Below are positions 1-8,104 of a stretch of DNA of 64,000 bases, one piece after another; within the stretch, counting starts at the first letter, position 1; every line of letters begins with the position of its first letter. Under the pieces are notes generated by a model. The model ran no database searches and had not been told where the DNA came from. It saw nothing but the letters and a program-made list of their open reading frames with translations. A program made the translations under genes and the position numbers. This DNA is from Eubacterium sp. GTDB taxonomy: Bacteria > Bacillota > Clostridia > Lachnospirales > Lachnospiraceae. Where the stretch lies: NCBI GenBank assembly GCA_021769425.1, contig JAETSX010000017.1, positions 1 through 64,000 of the forward strand. The letters are read 5' to 3'.

Positions 1-116
1 CGGCCCACCAAACGGCAGGTTGAGCATGATGGGAGTTTACTATGAAAGTCTCTGACTTCCATAGTATGGATGGCCATGCGGCCCGCCAAACGGCAGGTTG
101 AGCATGATGGGAGTTT
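1..116. repeat. 38-bp direct repeat pair flanking a small hairpin
   Basis: Bases 1-38 and 79-116 are the same 38-bp sequence with a single difference (A/G at position 8 of the unit). Between them lies an inverted repeat (39-50 against 54-65, 12-bp arms with one mismatch, 3-nt loop). The first copy touches the window edge, so further copies may lie upstream. No gene is seen here. It could be an intergenic repeat family or the tail of a repeat-rich gene to the left. Confidence 0.7.
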
Positions 117-164
117 CTAATAAATCAGATACTTTCATAGCAATAAGGCTGTCAGATAAAATAA

Positions 165-211
165 TTATGTAAAATGTAACCTTTGTCAATAAAAGGTTAC
201 ATTTTACATAA
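165..211 (+). promoter_or_regulatory. perfect 20-bp inverted repeat upstream of the first gene
   Basis: Arms 165-184 and 192-211 are perfect reverse complements around a 7-nt loop. The right arm ends only a few bases before the ribosome site (AGGTGGGAGG, from 214) of the gene starting at 233. There is no T-run after it, so it is not a typical terminator. It may be a double-stranded operator, or an mRNA hairpin that influences translation or stability of the surface-protein transcript. Confidence 0.6.
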
Positions 212-232
212 TAAGGTGGGAGGAAAAATTTT

Positions 233-2245
233 ATGCAACGGAAGAAAATTGCAGCCTGTATTTGTGCATTATCGCTGGCAGCAAGCCTTTTTGCCGCTGA
301 TACTCTGCCGGTCTTCGGGGCGTCAGTGCCGGAAGAATCTGCAGGCGGAATTCAGCAAGAACAAGAAGATTTTGGGGATGTACAAATGACTTGGGAGGAG
401 AATGCAGAATCGGACAATAATGCTCAGACAGAGAAGAGACAGCCGGAGGAGGAGACGGAAAATCCAGGTACAGGAAAAGAGTCGGATGGAACCGGAGAAG
501 AACTCCAAAATCCTGGTGAAGGAAAAGAATCAGATGAAACCGGAGAAAAACCCAAAAATCCCGGTGAAGGAGAAGAATCAAATGAAACTGAGGAGGGCCT
601 CCAAAATTCCGGTGACACAGAAAAAGAGCCGGAAAATTCCGGTGAAACCGAAGAGGGGCCGATGTTTTTTTCAGCGCCTGAACCGGGAGAAGGCCAAGAG
701 CCTGTGCCAGATGCGCCTAAACCGGGAGAAGGCCAGGAGTCTGTGCCAGAAGTGTCTGAACCCGACGATGGACGGATTTATGTAGATGGTGTGCTTTACA
801 GCGGATATTATATGGATGGCAGCGGTATGCTGCACCTGGTATCTAACGGAGTGGCAGAACCATTCAGCGGAACAGTCGGTGAAGGAGCCGAATATTACAG
901 CAGCACAGACAAGAAAGTAATGAAGCTGTCCAGGCAGACGGTGTATGTGGAAGGAAAGGTTTATACGGGGTATTATTTGGAGAATGGTATTTTTTATACA
1001 GTTTCCAATGGGACGGCAGAAGTAAAGAGCGGAACTGTGGCCAAAGGCGCCAAATATTACAGCTGTGGGGAATATGGGGTTGCAACGCTTAAAGAGCAGA
1101 CGGTGTTTGTGGCAGGAAAAGCATATACAGGTTATTACCTGGACAGCAGAAATAAGATGTTCAAGGTGAAAAATGGAATACGCACCCTGCACACCGGAAT
1201 GGTAAAAGCGAAAACCCAGTACTACAGTTATAAGGAAGGAAAAACAAAGAATCTTTCCAAAAAGACACTGTATGTAAAAGGAAAATTGTATACAGGGTAT
1301 TATATGAACAGCGAGAAGAAGCTGTATAAAGCAAAAAATGGAATCTGCACCCTACACACCGGAACGGTGAAGGCCGGCAAAAAATATTATAACTATAACA
1401 CAGAAAAGAAAAAGAAGCTGTCAAAAGATACGGTATATGTAAAAGGAAAGGTCTATACAGGGTACTACCTGGACAGCAAAAAGCGGATGTATTATGTAAA
1501 AAAAGGAACCCGCACCCTTCAGACAGGAATTATGAATACCGGAACGAAGTATTACAGCTATAATGGGAAAAAGACAAAAAAGCTGTCAAAGGATACACTG
1601 TATGTAAAGGGAAAAGTGTATACAGGTTATTATCTGGACAATGAAAATATTATGTACAGCGTAAATAATGGAACATGCACTCCGGTCAATGCAGCCTTGA
1701 ATGCCGGAACTGGTTATTACAGCTTTAAAGAAGGAAAGATGACAGCGCTTTCTAAAACGACTGTTTACATAAACGGAAAAGCGATGGAAGGAATGAGCCC
1801 GGAATCTCTTGCAACGCTTCAAAGAGCTCAGGCAGTGGTGTCCAGCATCACAAATGACGGTATGACAAGAGAAGAAAAACTGAGAATTTGCTTTGATTAT
1901 GTAAAAGAGGCTTACCCTGAAATCAAGCCAAGAATACCTCATTATCTTGGAATGGACTGGCCTGTAATTTATGCCAATGACATGTTTGTGAATGGAGCCG
2001 GAAATTGCTGCAGTTATGCGGCTGCTTTTGCGTATATGGCAAAAGCCATTGGATATGAAGAGGTCTATTGCTGCAACAGCGGCGGTCATGGATGGGCCGA
2101 GATTGACGGATTGGTTTATGATCCGGAATGGAGCAAGTGGCATCATGTGTACAATTACTATGCCCTCAGCTATGATACCAAGACGGATCAGAACTATAAA
2201 GGAGCCATTGGAGCCGGAAAGCCCTGGATGCGCATAAAAATCTGA
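233..2245 (+). CDS. secreted repeat protein with C-terminal transglutaminase-like domain
   Basis: The 670-residue product begins with a signal peptide (about residues 1-29), followed by a long Glu/Pro/Gly-rich acidic spacer (about 40-175). Six repeats of about 55 residues follow, each containing a GKVYTGYYLD-type core (about 181-510). The last about 130 residues form a transglutaminase-like fold: the Cys in GNCCSYAAAF (near 591), the His in GGHGWAEID (near 617) and the Asp in VYDPEW (near 632) match the Cys-His-Asp order of PF01841. The repeats probably act as a surface-bound or wall-binding stalk, and the C-terminal domain could crosslink or cleave peptides. Substrate unknown. The ATG at 233 follows a strong AGGTGGGAGG site. 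No LPXTG motif is visible. Confidence 0.8.
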   Translation: MQRKKIAACICALSLAASLFAADTLPVFGASVPEESAGGIQQEQEDFGDVQMTWEENAESDNNAQTEKRQPEEETENPGTGKESDGTGEELQNPGEGKESDETGEKPKNPGEGEESNETEEGLQNSGDTEKEPENSGETEEGPMFFSAPEPGEGQEPVPDAPKPGEGQESVPEVSEPDDGRIYVDGVLYSGYYMDGSGMLHLVSNGVAEPFSGTVGEGAEYYSSTDKKVMKLSRQTVYVEGKVYTGYYLENGIFYTVSNGTAEVKSGTVAKGAKYYSCGEYGVATLKEQTVFVAGKAYTGYYLDSRNKMFKVKNGIRTLHTGMVKAKTQYYSYKEGKTKNLSKKTLYVKGKLYTGYYMNSEKKLYKAKNGICTLHTGTVKAGKKYYNYNTEKKKKLSKDTVYVKGKVYTGYYLDSKKRMYYVKKGTRTLQTGIMNTGTKYYSYNGKKTKKLSKDTLYVKGKVYTGYYLDNENIMYSVNNGTCTPVNAALNAGTGYYSFKEGKMTALSKTTVYINGKAMEGMSPESLATLQRAQAVVSSITNDGMTREEKLRICFDYVKEAYPEIKPRIPHYLGMDWPVIYANDMFVNGAGNCCSYAAAFAYMAKAIGYEEVYCCNSGGHGWAEIDGLVYDPEWSKWHHVYNYYALSYDTKTDQNYKGAIGAGKPWMRIKI

Positions 2246-2272
2246 CAGAAATTTTGGGGCAAAGGAGAAAAA

Positions 2273-3667
2273 ATGGTTTTCAGTTCATTGGTATTTTTAT
2301 GCATATTTTTTCCGGTGGTATTCTGTCTGCACAGTGCAATTCCTTCCACAAAAGCAAGAAATGTGCTTCTGGTTCTGGCAAGCCTGCTCTTTTATGCTTT
2401 TGGGGAACCGGTTTATGTGTTATTGATGGTAATAAGCGCTTTTCTCAATTATTTGTGTGGGCTGTTAATGGGAACAGCCGGCCGGAAAGCTGTGCTGATT
2501 GCAGCAGCGGGAATTAATATCGGTATTTTATGCGTATTTAAGTATACGGGACTTTTCATAACAACGATAAACAGTGTGCTGCATTTAAATATAAATGTTC
2601 CTCAGATTACTCTGCCGGTTGGGATTTCTTTTTTCACATTTCAGGCATTGTCCTATGTAATAGACGTATATCGGGGACAGGTGGAAATTCAGAGAAATTT
2701 CGGCAAAGTGCTGCTGTATATCTCTTTTTTCCCTCAGTTGATTGCAGGGCCTATTGTAAAATACAAAGATATTGCGCTTGAGATTGACAGCCGAAGCGTA
2801 AAGCTGCAGGAAGCCGCCCTTGGCCTGCGGCGTTTTATCTGGGGCCTGGCCAAAAAAGTATTGATTGCTAATACTATGGCTCTGGCCGCAGATCAGGTAT
2901 TTCAGCAGGGAATGGCTTCCTTAAATATCATAAGCGCATGGCTTGGGGCAATTGCCTATACCATGCAGATTTACTTTGATTTCAGTGGATACAGCGATAT
3001 GGCAATTGGACTGGGGAGAATGTTCGGATTTCATTTCAGAGAGAATTTTGAACATCCGTACGGTTCTCTTACCATTAAGGAATTCTGGCGCCGCTGGCAT
3101 ATTTCCCTGTCCTCCTGGTTTAAGGAATATGTGTATATTCCTTTGGGCGGCAACCGGAGGGGGAAAGTGCGGACAGGGATCAATAAAATGATTGTATTTT
3201 TCCTAACCGGGCTTTGGCATGGCGCGAACTGGACTTTTGTGGTTTGGGGACTGTTCCACGGAGCCTTCAGTTTTCTTGAGGAATTTCTTCCTTCGCTGAA
3301 AAAGCTGTCCCGTGGTTTGCTGCATGCTTATACCATGCTTGTGGTGACAGTAGGTTTTGTTATTTTTCGGGCAGATACGTTAGGGTATGGGCTTCTTTAT
3401 ATTGGAAAAATGTTTACGGGTTTTGAGTTTTCAGCAGCCTCCATGTCTTTTGTGTGCCAGGAGTTGACGCCGTTTTTTATTGTCATGTTGGCAGCAACCG
3501 TAATTGGGTGCGCTCCCCTTTGTTTCCTTAACAGGAAAATCTTTGCATTATCCAAAAAAGAGGGATATGAGGCAGGCTTGTATCTGGCAGCCTTTGTGCT
3601 GCTTTTGTGGTGTATGCTCAGGCTGTCGGGAGGTTCTTATAATCCTTTCATCTATTTCAGGTTTTAG
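2273..3667 (+). CDS. MBOAT-family membrane O-acyltransferase (AlgI/DltB-like)
   Basis: This 464-residue polytopic membrane protein has the hallmarks of the MBOAT family: RRWHISLSSWFKEYVYIPLGG near residue 272 and the conserved-His region GLWHGANWTFVVWG near 311, as in AlgI/PatA-type enzymes that move acyl groups across the membrane onto an extracellular polysaccharide. The ATG follows AAAGGAG. It lies 27 bp after the preceding gene and 96 bp before a DHHW/AlgJ-like gene, the usual partner in O-acetylation pairs. The inferred role is acetylation of a cell-wall or surface glycan. The acceptor cannot be read from the sequence. Confidence 0.9.
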   Translation: MVFSSLVFLCIFFPVVFCLHSAIPSTKARNVLLVLASLLFYAFGEPVYVLLMVISAFLNYLCGLLMGTAGRKAVLIAAAGINIGILCVFKYTGLFITTINSVLHLNINVPQITLPVGISFFTFQALSYVIDVYRGQVEIQRNFGKVLLYISFFPQLIAGPIVKYKDIALEIDSRSVKLQEAALGLRRFIWGLAKKVLIANTMALAADQVFQQGMASLNIISAWLGAIAYTMQIYFDFSGYSDMAIGLGRMFGFHFRENFEHPYGSLTIKEFWRRWHISLSSWFKEYVYIPLGGNRRGKVRTGINKMIVFFLTGLWHGANWTFVVWGLFHGAFSFLEEFLPSLKKLSRGLLHAYTMLVVTVGFVIFRADTLGYGLLYIGKMFTGFEFSAASMSFVCQELTPFFIVMLAATVIGCAPLCFLNRKIFALSKKEGYEAGLYLAAFVLLLWCMLRLSGGSYNPFIYFRF

Positions 3668-3763
3668 AAGGCAGCGGATGATTGATATCCCTGTCTGCAT
3701 TTAAAGATCAAAGTTCTGCCTGAAAAAGCCAATGGCTGACTGTGCACAAAGAGGAGACTATAT

Positions 3764-5149
3764 ATGAAAAAACATTTGATATTCACGATCGCCTGTCTGG
3801 CGGTCTGTCTGCTGCCCTTTGCCGGGATGGCTGTGCGTCCCACAACAACCAGCACGGAAAATAAGGCAATGTCTGAATTTCCCGGTTTGAAGACAAAAGA
3901 CGGAGCCTGGAATTCAGACTTTTTTCAGGAGTTTGAAGAATATTTTCAGGAACATTTTGCTTTCCGCAATGAGCTGGTTTACGCGGATGCAAAGATTCAG
4001 ACTTCTGTGTTTCAGGTTTCCAATGTGGATACGGTAATATACGGAACAGACGGATGGCTGTATTATACATCCACCCTGGAGGATTATCTGGGAACAGGAA
4101 GGATGTCAAACCGTCAAATCTACAATCTTGTTCATAATATTTCGTTGGTTCGGCAGTATGTGGAGGAAAAAGGGAGTGACTTTCTTCTGGCAGTCCCTCC
4201 CAATAAAAACACATTGTATGGAGAACATATGCCTTACTATAATTCTTATATTGTAGATCAGGTACATAATGTGGATTTGCTGGCACCTAAGCTTGAGGAG
4301 ATGGGCGTTCCTTATGCGGATTTGCTGGGGTTGTTTCGGAATGAGGATGAAGAGCTGTATTTAAAACGAGATTCTCATTGGAACGGGAAGGGAGCTGTTT
4401 TGGCTTACAATTGTATTATGGATGCATTGGAATATGATCATGAGGATTATAAGGATACCTCCGTCACCAGGGCCAAAGAGGAGGACGGCGACCTGAATCG
4501 TATGCTTTATACGTTTTATGGAGAAAAAGAATTGAATTATTACTATGAGACAGAACAAAAGCATTCCTATATCAATGATGCAAAAAGTGTAGAGGATGTA
4601 TGGATTGAAACGGAAGGAGGGACAGGGAACGGCACACTGCTTATGTTTCGGGATTCTTTCGGAAATACTTTGATCCCGCTGCTTGCAGATCAGTTTGACA
4701 AAGCGTGGTTTACAAAAGAAGTGCCCTATGGGTTGGAAAATCTGATGGAACAGTACCATCCGGAAACAGTCCTGTTGGAAAAGGTGGAAAGGAATCTCTG
4801 GGAATACATCACCATGCCGCCGATTATCTCCGCTATGGAGACAGAGCTGCCCCGAATAGAGGAATCTTTGGAGTCGGACACTACAATATCCATGGAATCT
4901 CTGGATTATGATTTTAATTATTATAAAATCAGCGGGGAGCTGGAAGAGGCCATTATGAAAGAGGAAACAGACATTTTTGTCAAAGTCAATGATGTCTGTT
5001 ATAAGGCATACCATACTGGTTCTAACGGATATGAGATTTATGTCAAAAAGGAAAAGATACAGACCTGGCCGGCAGAGCTTGAAGCGCTGACAGAAGATCG
5101 CGGAGTCTGCAGGTCAGTTCAGACAAAAAGAATAGAGAAAGGAGAATGA
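3764..5149 (+). CDS. DHHW-family/AlgJ-like SGNH-type protein, acylation partner
   Basis: The 461-residue product has an N-terminal membrane anchor or signal (about 1-22) and an extracytoplasmic domain. The motif DSHWNGKGA (near residue 203) resembles the DHHW signature of the family, and FRDSFGNTLIPLL (near 295) resembles the Ser block seen in AlgJ/AlgX-like acetyltransferases and esterases. Such proteins act outside the membrane with an MBOAT partner, and that partner is the gene directly upstream. The start follows AAGAGGAG. Its stop codon overlaps the start of the following lipoprotein gene (ATGA), which suggests translational coupling. Confidence 0.85.
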   Translation: MKKHLIFTIACLAVCLLPFAGMAVRPTTTSTENKAMSEFPGLKTKDGAWNSDFFQEFEEYFQEHFAFRNELVYADAKIQTSVFQVSNVDTVIYGTDGWLYYTSTLEDYLGTGRMSNRQIYNLVHNISLVRQYVEEKGSDFLLAVPPNKNTLYGEHMPYYNSYIVDQVHNVDLLAPKLEEMGVPYADLLGLFRNEDEELYLKRDSHWNGKGAVLAYNCIMDALEYDHEDYKDTSVTRAKEEDGDLNRMLYTFYGEKELNYYYETEQKHSYINDAKSVEDVWIETEGGTGNGTLLMFRDSFGNTLIPLLADQFDKAWFTKEVPYGLENLMEQYHPETVLLEKVERNLWEYITMPPIISAMETELPRIEESLESDTTISMESLDYDFNYYKISGELEEAIMKEETDIFVKVNDVCYKAYHTGSNGYEIYVKKEKIQTWPAELEALTEDRGVCRSVQTKRIEKGE

Positions 5150-6105
5150 TTGCCATGAAGATGATAAAAAGAATGGCCGTGCTTGGCACAGCTGTATTTC
5201 TTATGGCGGGGCTGTGCGCCTGCGGGAAAGCTACCGTGCAGATCAATGACAGCGGCATGGTTACAGAACTGGAGGTTTCTACTCCATCCACGGTGGAAAA
5301 GATTCTGGAAGAAGCGGAAATTGCATGGAAGGACGGGGATGAAGTAAGTCCTGCCCTGGATACTAAGATCACAGAAGCCGGAGAAATAGTGATTTCCAGA
5401 AAAAATACGGTAAAACTGACGGCGGACGGAGAGACACGGGAAGTAGTCATGGTGGGCGGAACCATCAGCGATCTTTTAAAGCAGGAGGGCATTACCCTTG
5501 GAGAAAAACAGCATGTGAACTATGAGTTGGATGAATATTTAAAAGACGGGATGGAAGTTAAAATCTCTTATTCCTACAGCATTGAAGTGGCATGTGATGG
5601 AGAAACTTATATCCGGGAGACAGAAGCAGAGACGGTAGGGGATGTATTGGCGGAATTAAACATTACATTAGGGGAAGAGGATCGCATCACTCCTGCTGTC
5701 ACAGAGGCAGTTACGGAAGGCATGAAGATTGTGGTAAACCGGGTGACCTTTGATACGGTTGTGGAAACAGAGGCCATTGAATATGAAACCGTATATGAAG
5801 ATGACAGTTCCATGTTCAAAGGGCAGGAGGAAGTCAGCAGAAACGGCGAGAACGGGGAAAAACAGGTCACTTATCAGGTTACCTATGTGGATGGAGAAGA
5901 GGAATCCAGGGAGACGGCAGAAGAAACAGTGACGAAGGAACCAGTCAATAAGGTGGTCAGAGTGGGAACCCAGGAGGAATCTTCTTCCAGCGGTTCGGAA
6001 AGAAGCGTAGTGTCGAAAAAAGCATTCTATGACTGCAACGGTTCCGGGCATGGATATTACGAAATCACCTATTCAGACGGCAGTGTGGAGTATGAGGAAT
6101 TTTAA
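5146..6105 (+). CDS. lipoprotein with DUF348 repeats and G5 domain
   Basis: The 319-residue product has a signal peptide ending in a lipobox-like AGLCAC, with Cys near residue 26. It carries three ubiquitin-like DUF348 units (about 30-200) and a G5 domain (about 200-275) with the usual EVSRNGENGEKQVTYQVTY stretch. The family includes YabE/RpfB-type wall-associated proteins, but the catalytic 3D/RpfB domain is absent and only a short tail (CNGSGHGYYEITYSDG) follows. It overlaps the preceding gene by 4 bp. An in-frame ATG at 5155 is an alternative start with a shorter lead. A peptidoglycan or glycan-binding role is likely, with no sign of enzymatic activity. Confidence 0.85.
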   Translation: MIAMKMIKRMAVLGTAVFLMAGLCACGKATVQINDSGMVTELEVSTPSTVEKILEEAEIAWKDGDEVSPALDTKITEAGEIVISRKNTVKLTADGETREVVMVGGTISDLLKQEGITLGEKQHVNYELDEYLKDGMEVKISYSYSIEVACDGETYIRETEAETVGDVLAELNITLGEEDRITPAVTEAVTEGMKIVVNRVTFDTVVETEAIEYETVYEDDSSMFKGQEEVSRNGENGEKQVTYQVTYVDGEEESRETAEETVTKEPVNKVVRVGTQEESSSSGSERSVVSKKAFYDCNGSGHGYYEITYSDGSVEYEEF

Positions 6106-6216
6106 GAATGCTCTGGGAATATGGGAGGCGGAATATCTGGCAGAGTCATCTGTCACGGAACCCTATGCATTAAGATGAACTGAAACATTTTGTAGGAGAA
6201 AGGAAAGGGTGAATTT

Positions 6217-8082
6217 ATGAAAATGCAATGGAAAAACATTAGGATGCTGGTACCAGTGCTGGTGTTTGTGTTAGGAGTATTTTTCCTGCCGGGACAGGGA
6301 AGGATGGCACAGGCAGAAGGGTCGGACGCAGGTGGAACCAGGGCGGATGCAATGGAGATAGAAGTGAATAAAACCTATTCTGAAAGGATCGAATCTGATG
6401 CAGATGTGGATTATTTTAAGTTTACAACAACAGCACATGGATATTTCCAGGTACAGCTTGCGCATAATAGTGCAAACAGCACAAGCGAAGGGGGATGGTT
6501 AGCGAAAGTATTGGATGAAGAAGGGGATGTGCTGACAACAGTCAATGGCATTACGAAAACCTGGACCAGCATCGTTCTTCCCTATGCAGAACCGGGAAAG
6601 GTATTTTATGTTCAGGTGGAAAAGTATTACAGTTCAGCTATTAACGTAGTTTATGATTTGACGGTGATGCAGACGGCTTCTAATGAATGGGAGTCAGAGC
6701 CCAATGAGATTATGGCGAAAGCAAATCCTATAGAGGTGAATCAAACCTATCATGGAATTACAATAAATGAAAATGATAAGGATTTCTTTCAGTTTAAAAC
6801 CAGCGTCCGTGGATATTTCCAGATACAGCTTGCACATAATGAGACAAACAGCACAGATCAGGGAGGATGGCGCGTTCAAGTATTGGATGATAAAGGAGAA
6901 ACGCTGACAGCAGTCAATGGCATTACGAAAACCTGGACCAGCATTGTTCTTCCTTATGCGGAACCAGGGAGAGTATTTTATGTTCAGGTAGAAAAGTATT
7001 ACAGTTCAGCAGTACACGGTGTTTATGATCTAAAGGTGCTCCAGACGGCTTCCAGTGATTGGGAATTAGAGCCAAATGAAACAATTGCCGCTGCAAATGC
7101 CATAAGGGTAAATCATACATATCATGGAATAACCGTAAATGAAGATGATACAGATTTCTTTCAGTTTAAAACCAATGTCCAGGGATATTTTCAGGTGCAG
7201 CTTGCGCATAACGATACAAATATCTCGGATCAGGGAGGCTGGTATATCAATATACTGGATGAGGCAGGAGATAGGCTGGCCTCAGGAATCGGAATAGAAA
7301 AGAATTGGACCAGCGTTATCCTGCCCTATGCAAAGCCTGGCAAGGCATTCTATATCCAGGTTGGAAAATATTACAGCAGTGCAGTGCATTCTGTCTATGA
7401 CTTAAAGGTTACTCAGACAGCTGCGGAAAACTGGGAATCAGAGCCCAACGGAACAGTAAAGGAAGCAGCTTTGATAAAAGCAGGCAAAACCTACAACGGC
7501 ATTACCGGCGTAAGCGGAGATGAAGATTTTTATAAGCTGAACATACCGGCATCAGGAAAAATGAGTGTTAAACTTTCAGCTTCCGACACAAATCAGATGA
7601 GTGATATTGGTTCAGGCTGGGATGTTGTTGTCTATGACAGGAAATCAAATGTAGTGGCAGGAGTAAATCAGATCAAAACAGAAAAAATGTTCAGTTTGGA
7701 TGTCAAAAAAGGAACTTATTATGTTAAAGTAAAAGGCGCGTATGAAAGCTCAGCCGTACATTGCAGGTACACGCTTTTGGCAAATTTTGTAAAGGCGCCT
7801 GCAAAACCAAAGATTTCTTCTGTGAAGACCGGAAGAAGAACTGCAGTAGTAAAATGGAAAAAAGTACCCGGTGTAAATGGCTATTATGTATACCGTAGCA
7901 CATCCAAAAAGAGCGGATATAAAAAAGTGAAAACTTTAAAGGGCGCTTCCTCTCTCTCCTTTACCAATAAAAAATTAAGATCCGGAGGAAGGTATTATTA
8001 CAGGGTTGCTGCTTATAAAAAAGTAAAGGGAATGACGGTGGTATCGCCTTATTCTGCAGTGAAATCAGTAAAAGTGAAGTAA
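6217..8082 (+). CDS. secreted PPC-domain repeat protein with C-terminal Fn3-like domain
   Basis: After a signal peptide (about 1-33, ending near AQAEG), the 621-residue protein holds three nearly identical about 115-120-residue PPC-like beta domains (for example DFFQFKTSVRGYFQIQLAHN). A more diverged fourth copy (about 410-520) and a fibronectin-III-like tail (about 530-621, Lys-rich) follow. PPC domains usually accompany secreted peptidases, but no protease domain is present, so it is probably a structural or adhesive exoprotein. The first three copies are close at DNA level too, implying recent duplication or homogenisation. It sits 22 bp upstream of the LRR gene, probably in the same transcript. 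Confidence 0.85.
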   Translation: MKMQWKNIRMLVPVLVFVLGVFFLPGQGRMAQAEGSDAGGTRADAMEIEVNKTYSERIESDADVDYFKFTTTAHGYFQVQLAHNSANSTSEGGWLAKVLDEEGDVLTTVNGITKTWTSIVLPYAEPGKVFYVQVEKYYSSAINVVYDLTVMQTASNEWESEPNEIMAKANPIEVNQTYHGITINENDKDFFQFKTSVRGYFQIQLAHNETNSTDQGGWRVQVLDDKGETLTAVNGITKTWTSIVLPYAEPGRVFYVQVEKYYSSAVHGVYDLKVLQTASSDWELEPNETIAAANAIRVNHTYHGITVNEDDTDFFQFKTNVQGYFQVQLAHNDTNISDQGGWYINILDEAGDRLASGIGIEKNWTSVILPYAKPGKAFYIQVGKYYSSAVHSVYDLKVTQTAAENWESEPNGTVKEAALIKAGKTYNGITGVSGDEDFYKLNIPASGKMSVKLSASDTNQMSDIGSGWDVVVYDRKSNVVAGVNQIKTEKMFSLDVKKGTYYVKVKGAYESSAVHCRYTLLANFVKAPAKPKISSVKTGRRTAVVKWKKVPGVNGYYVYRSTSKKSGYKKVKTLKGASSLSFTNKKLRSGGRYYYRVAAYKKVKGMTVVSPYSAVKSVKVK

Positions 8083-8104
8083 ATGTGAAAGGACGGGAAG
8101 AAGA

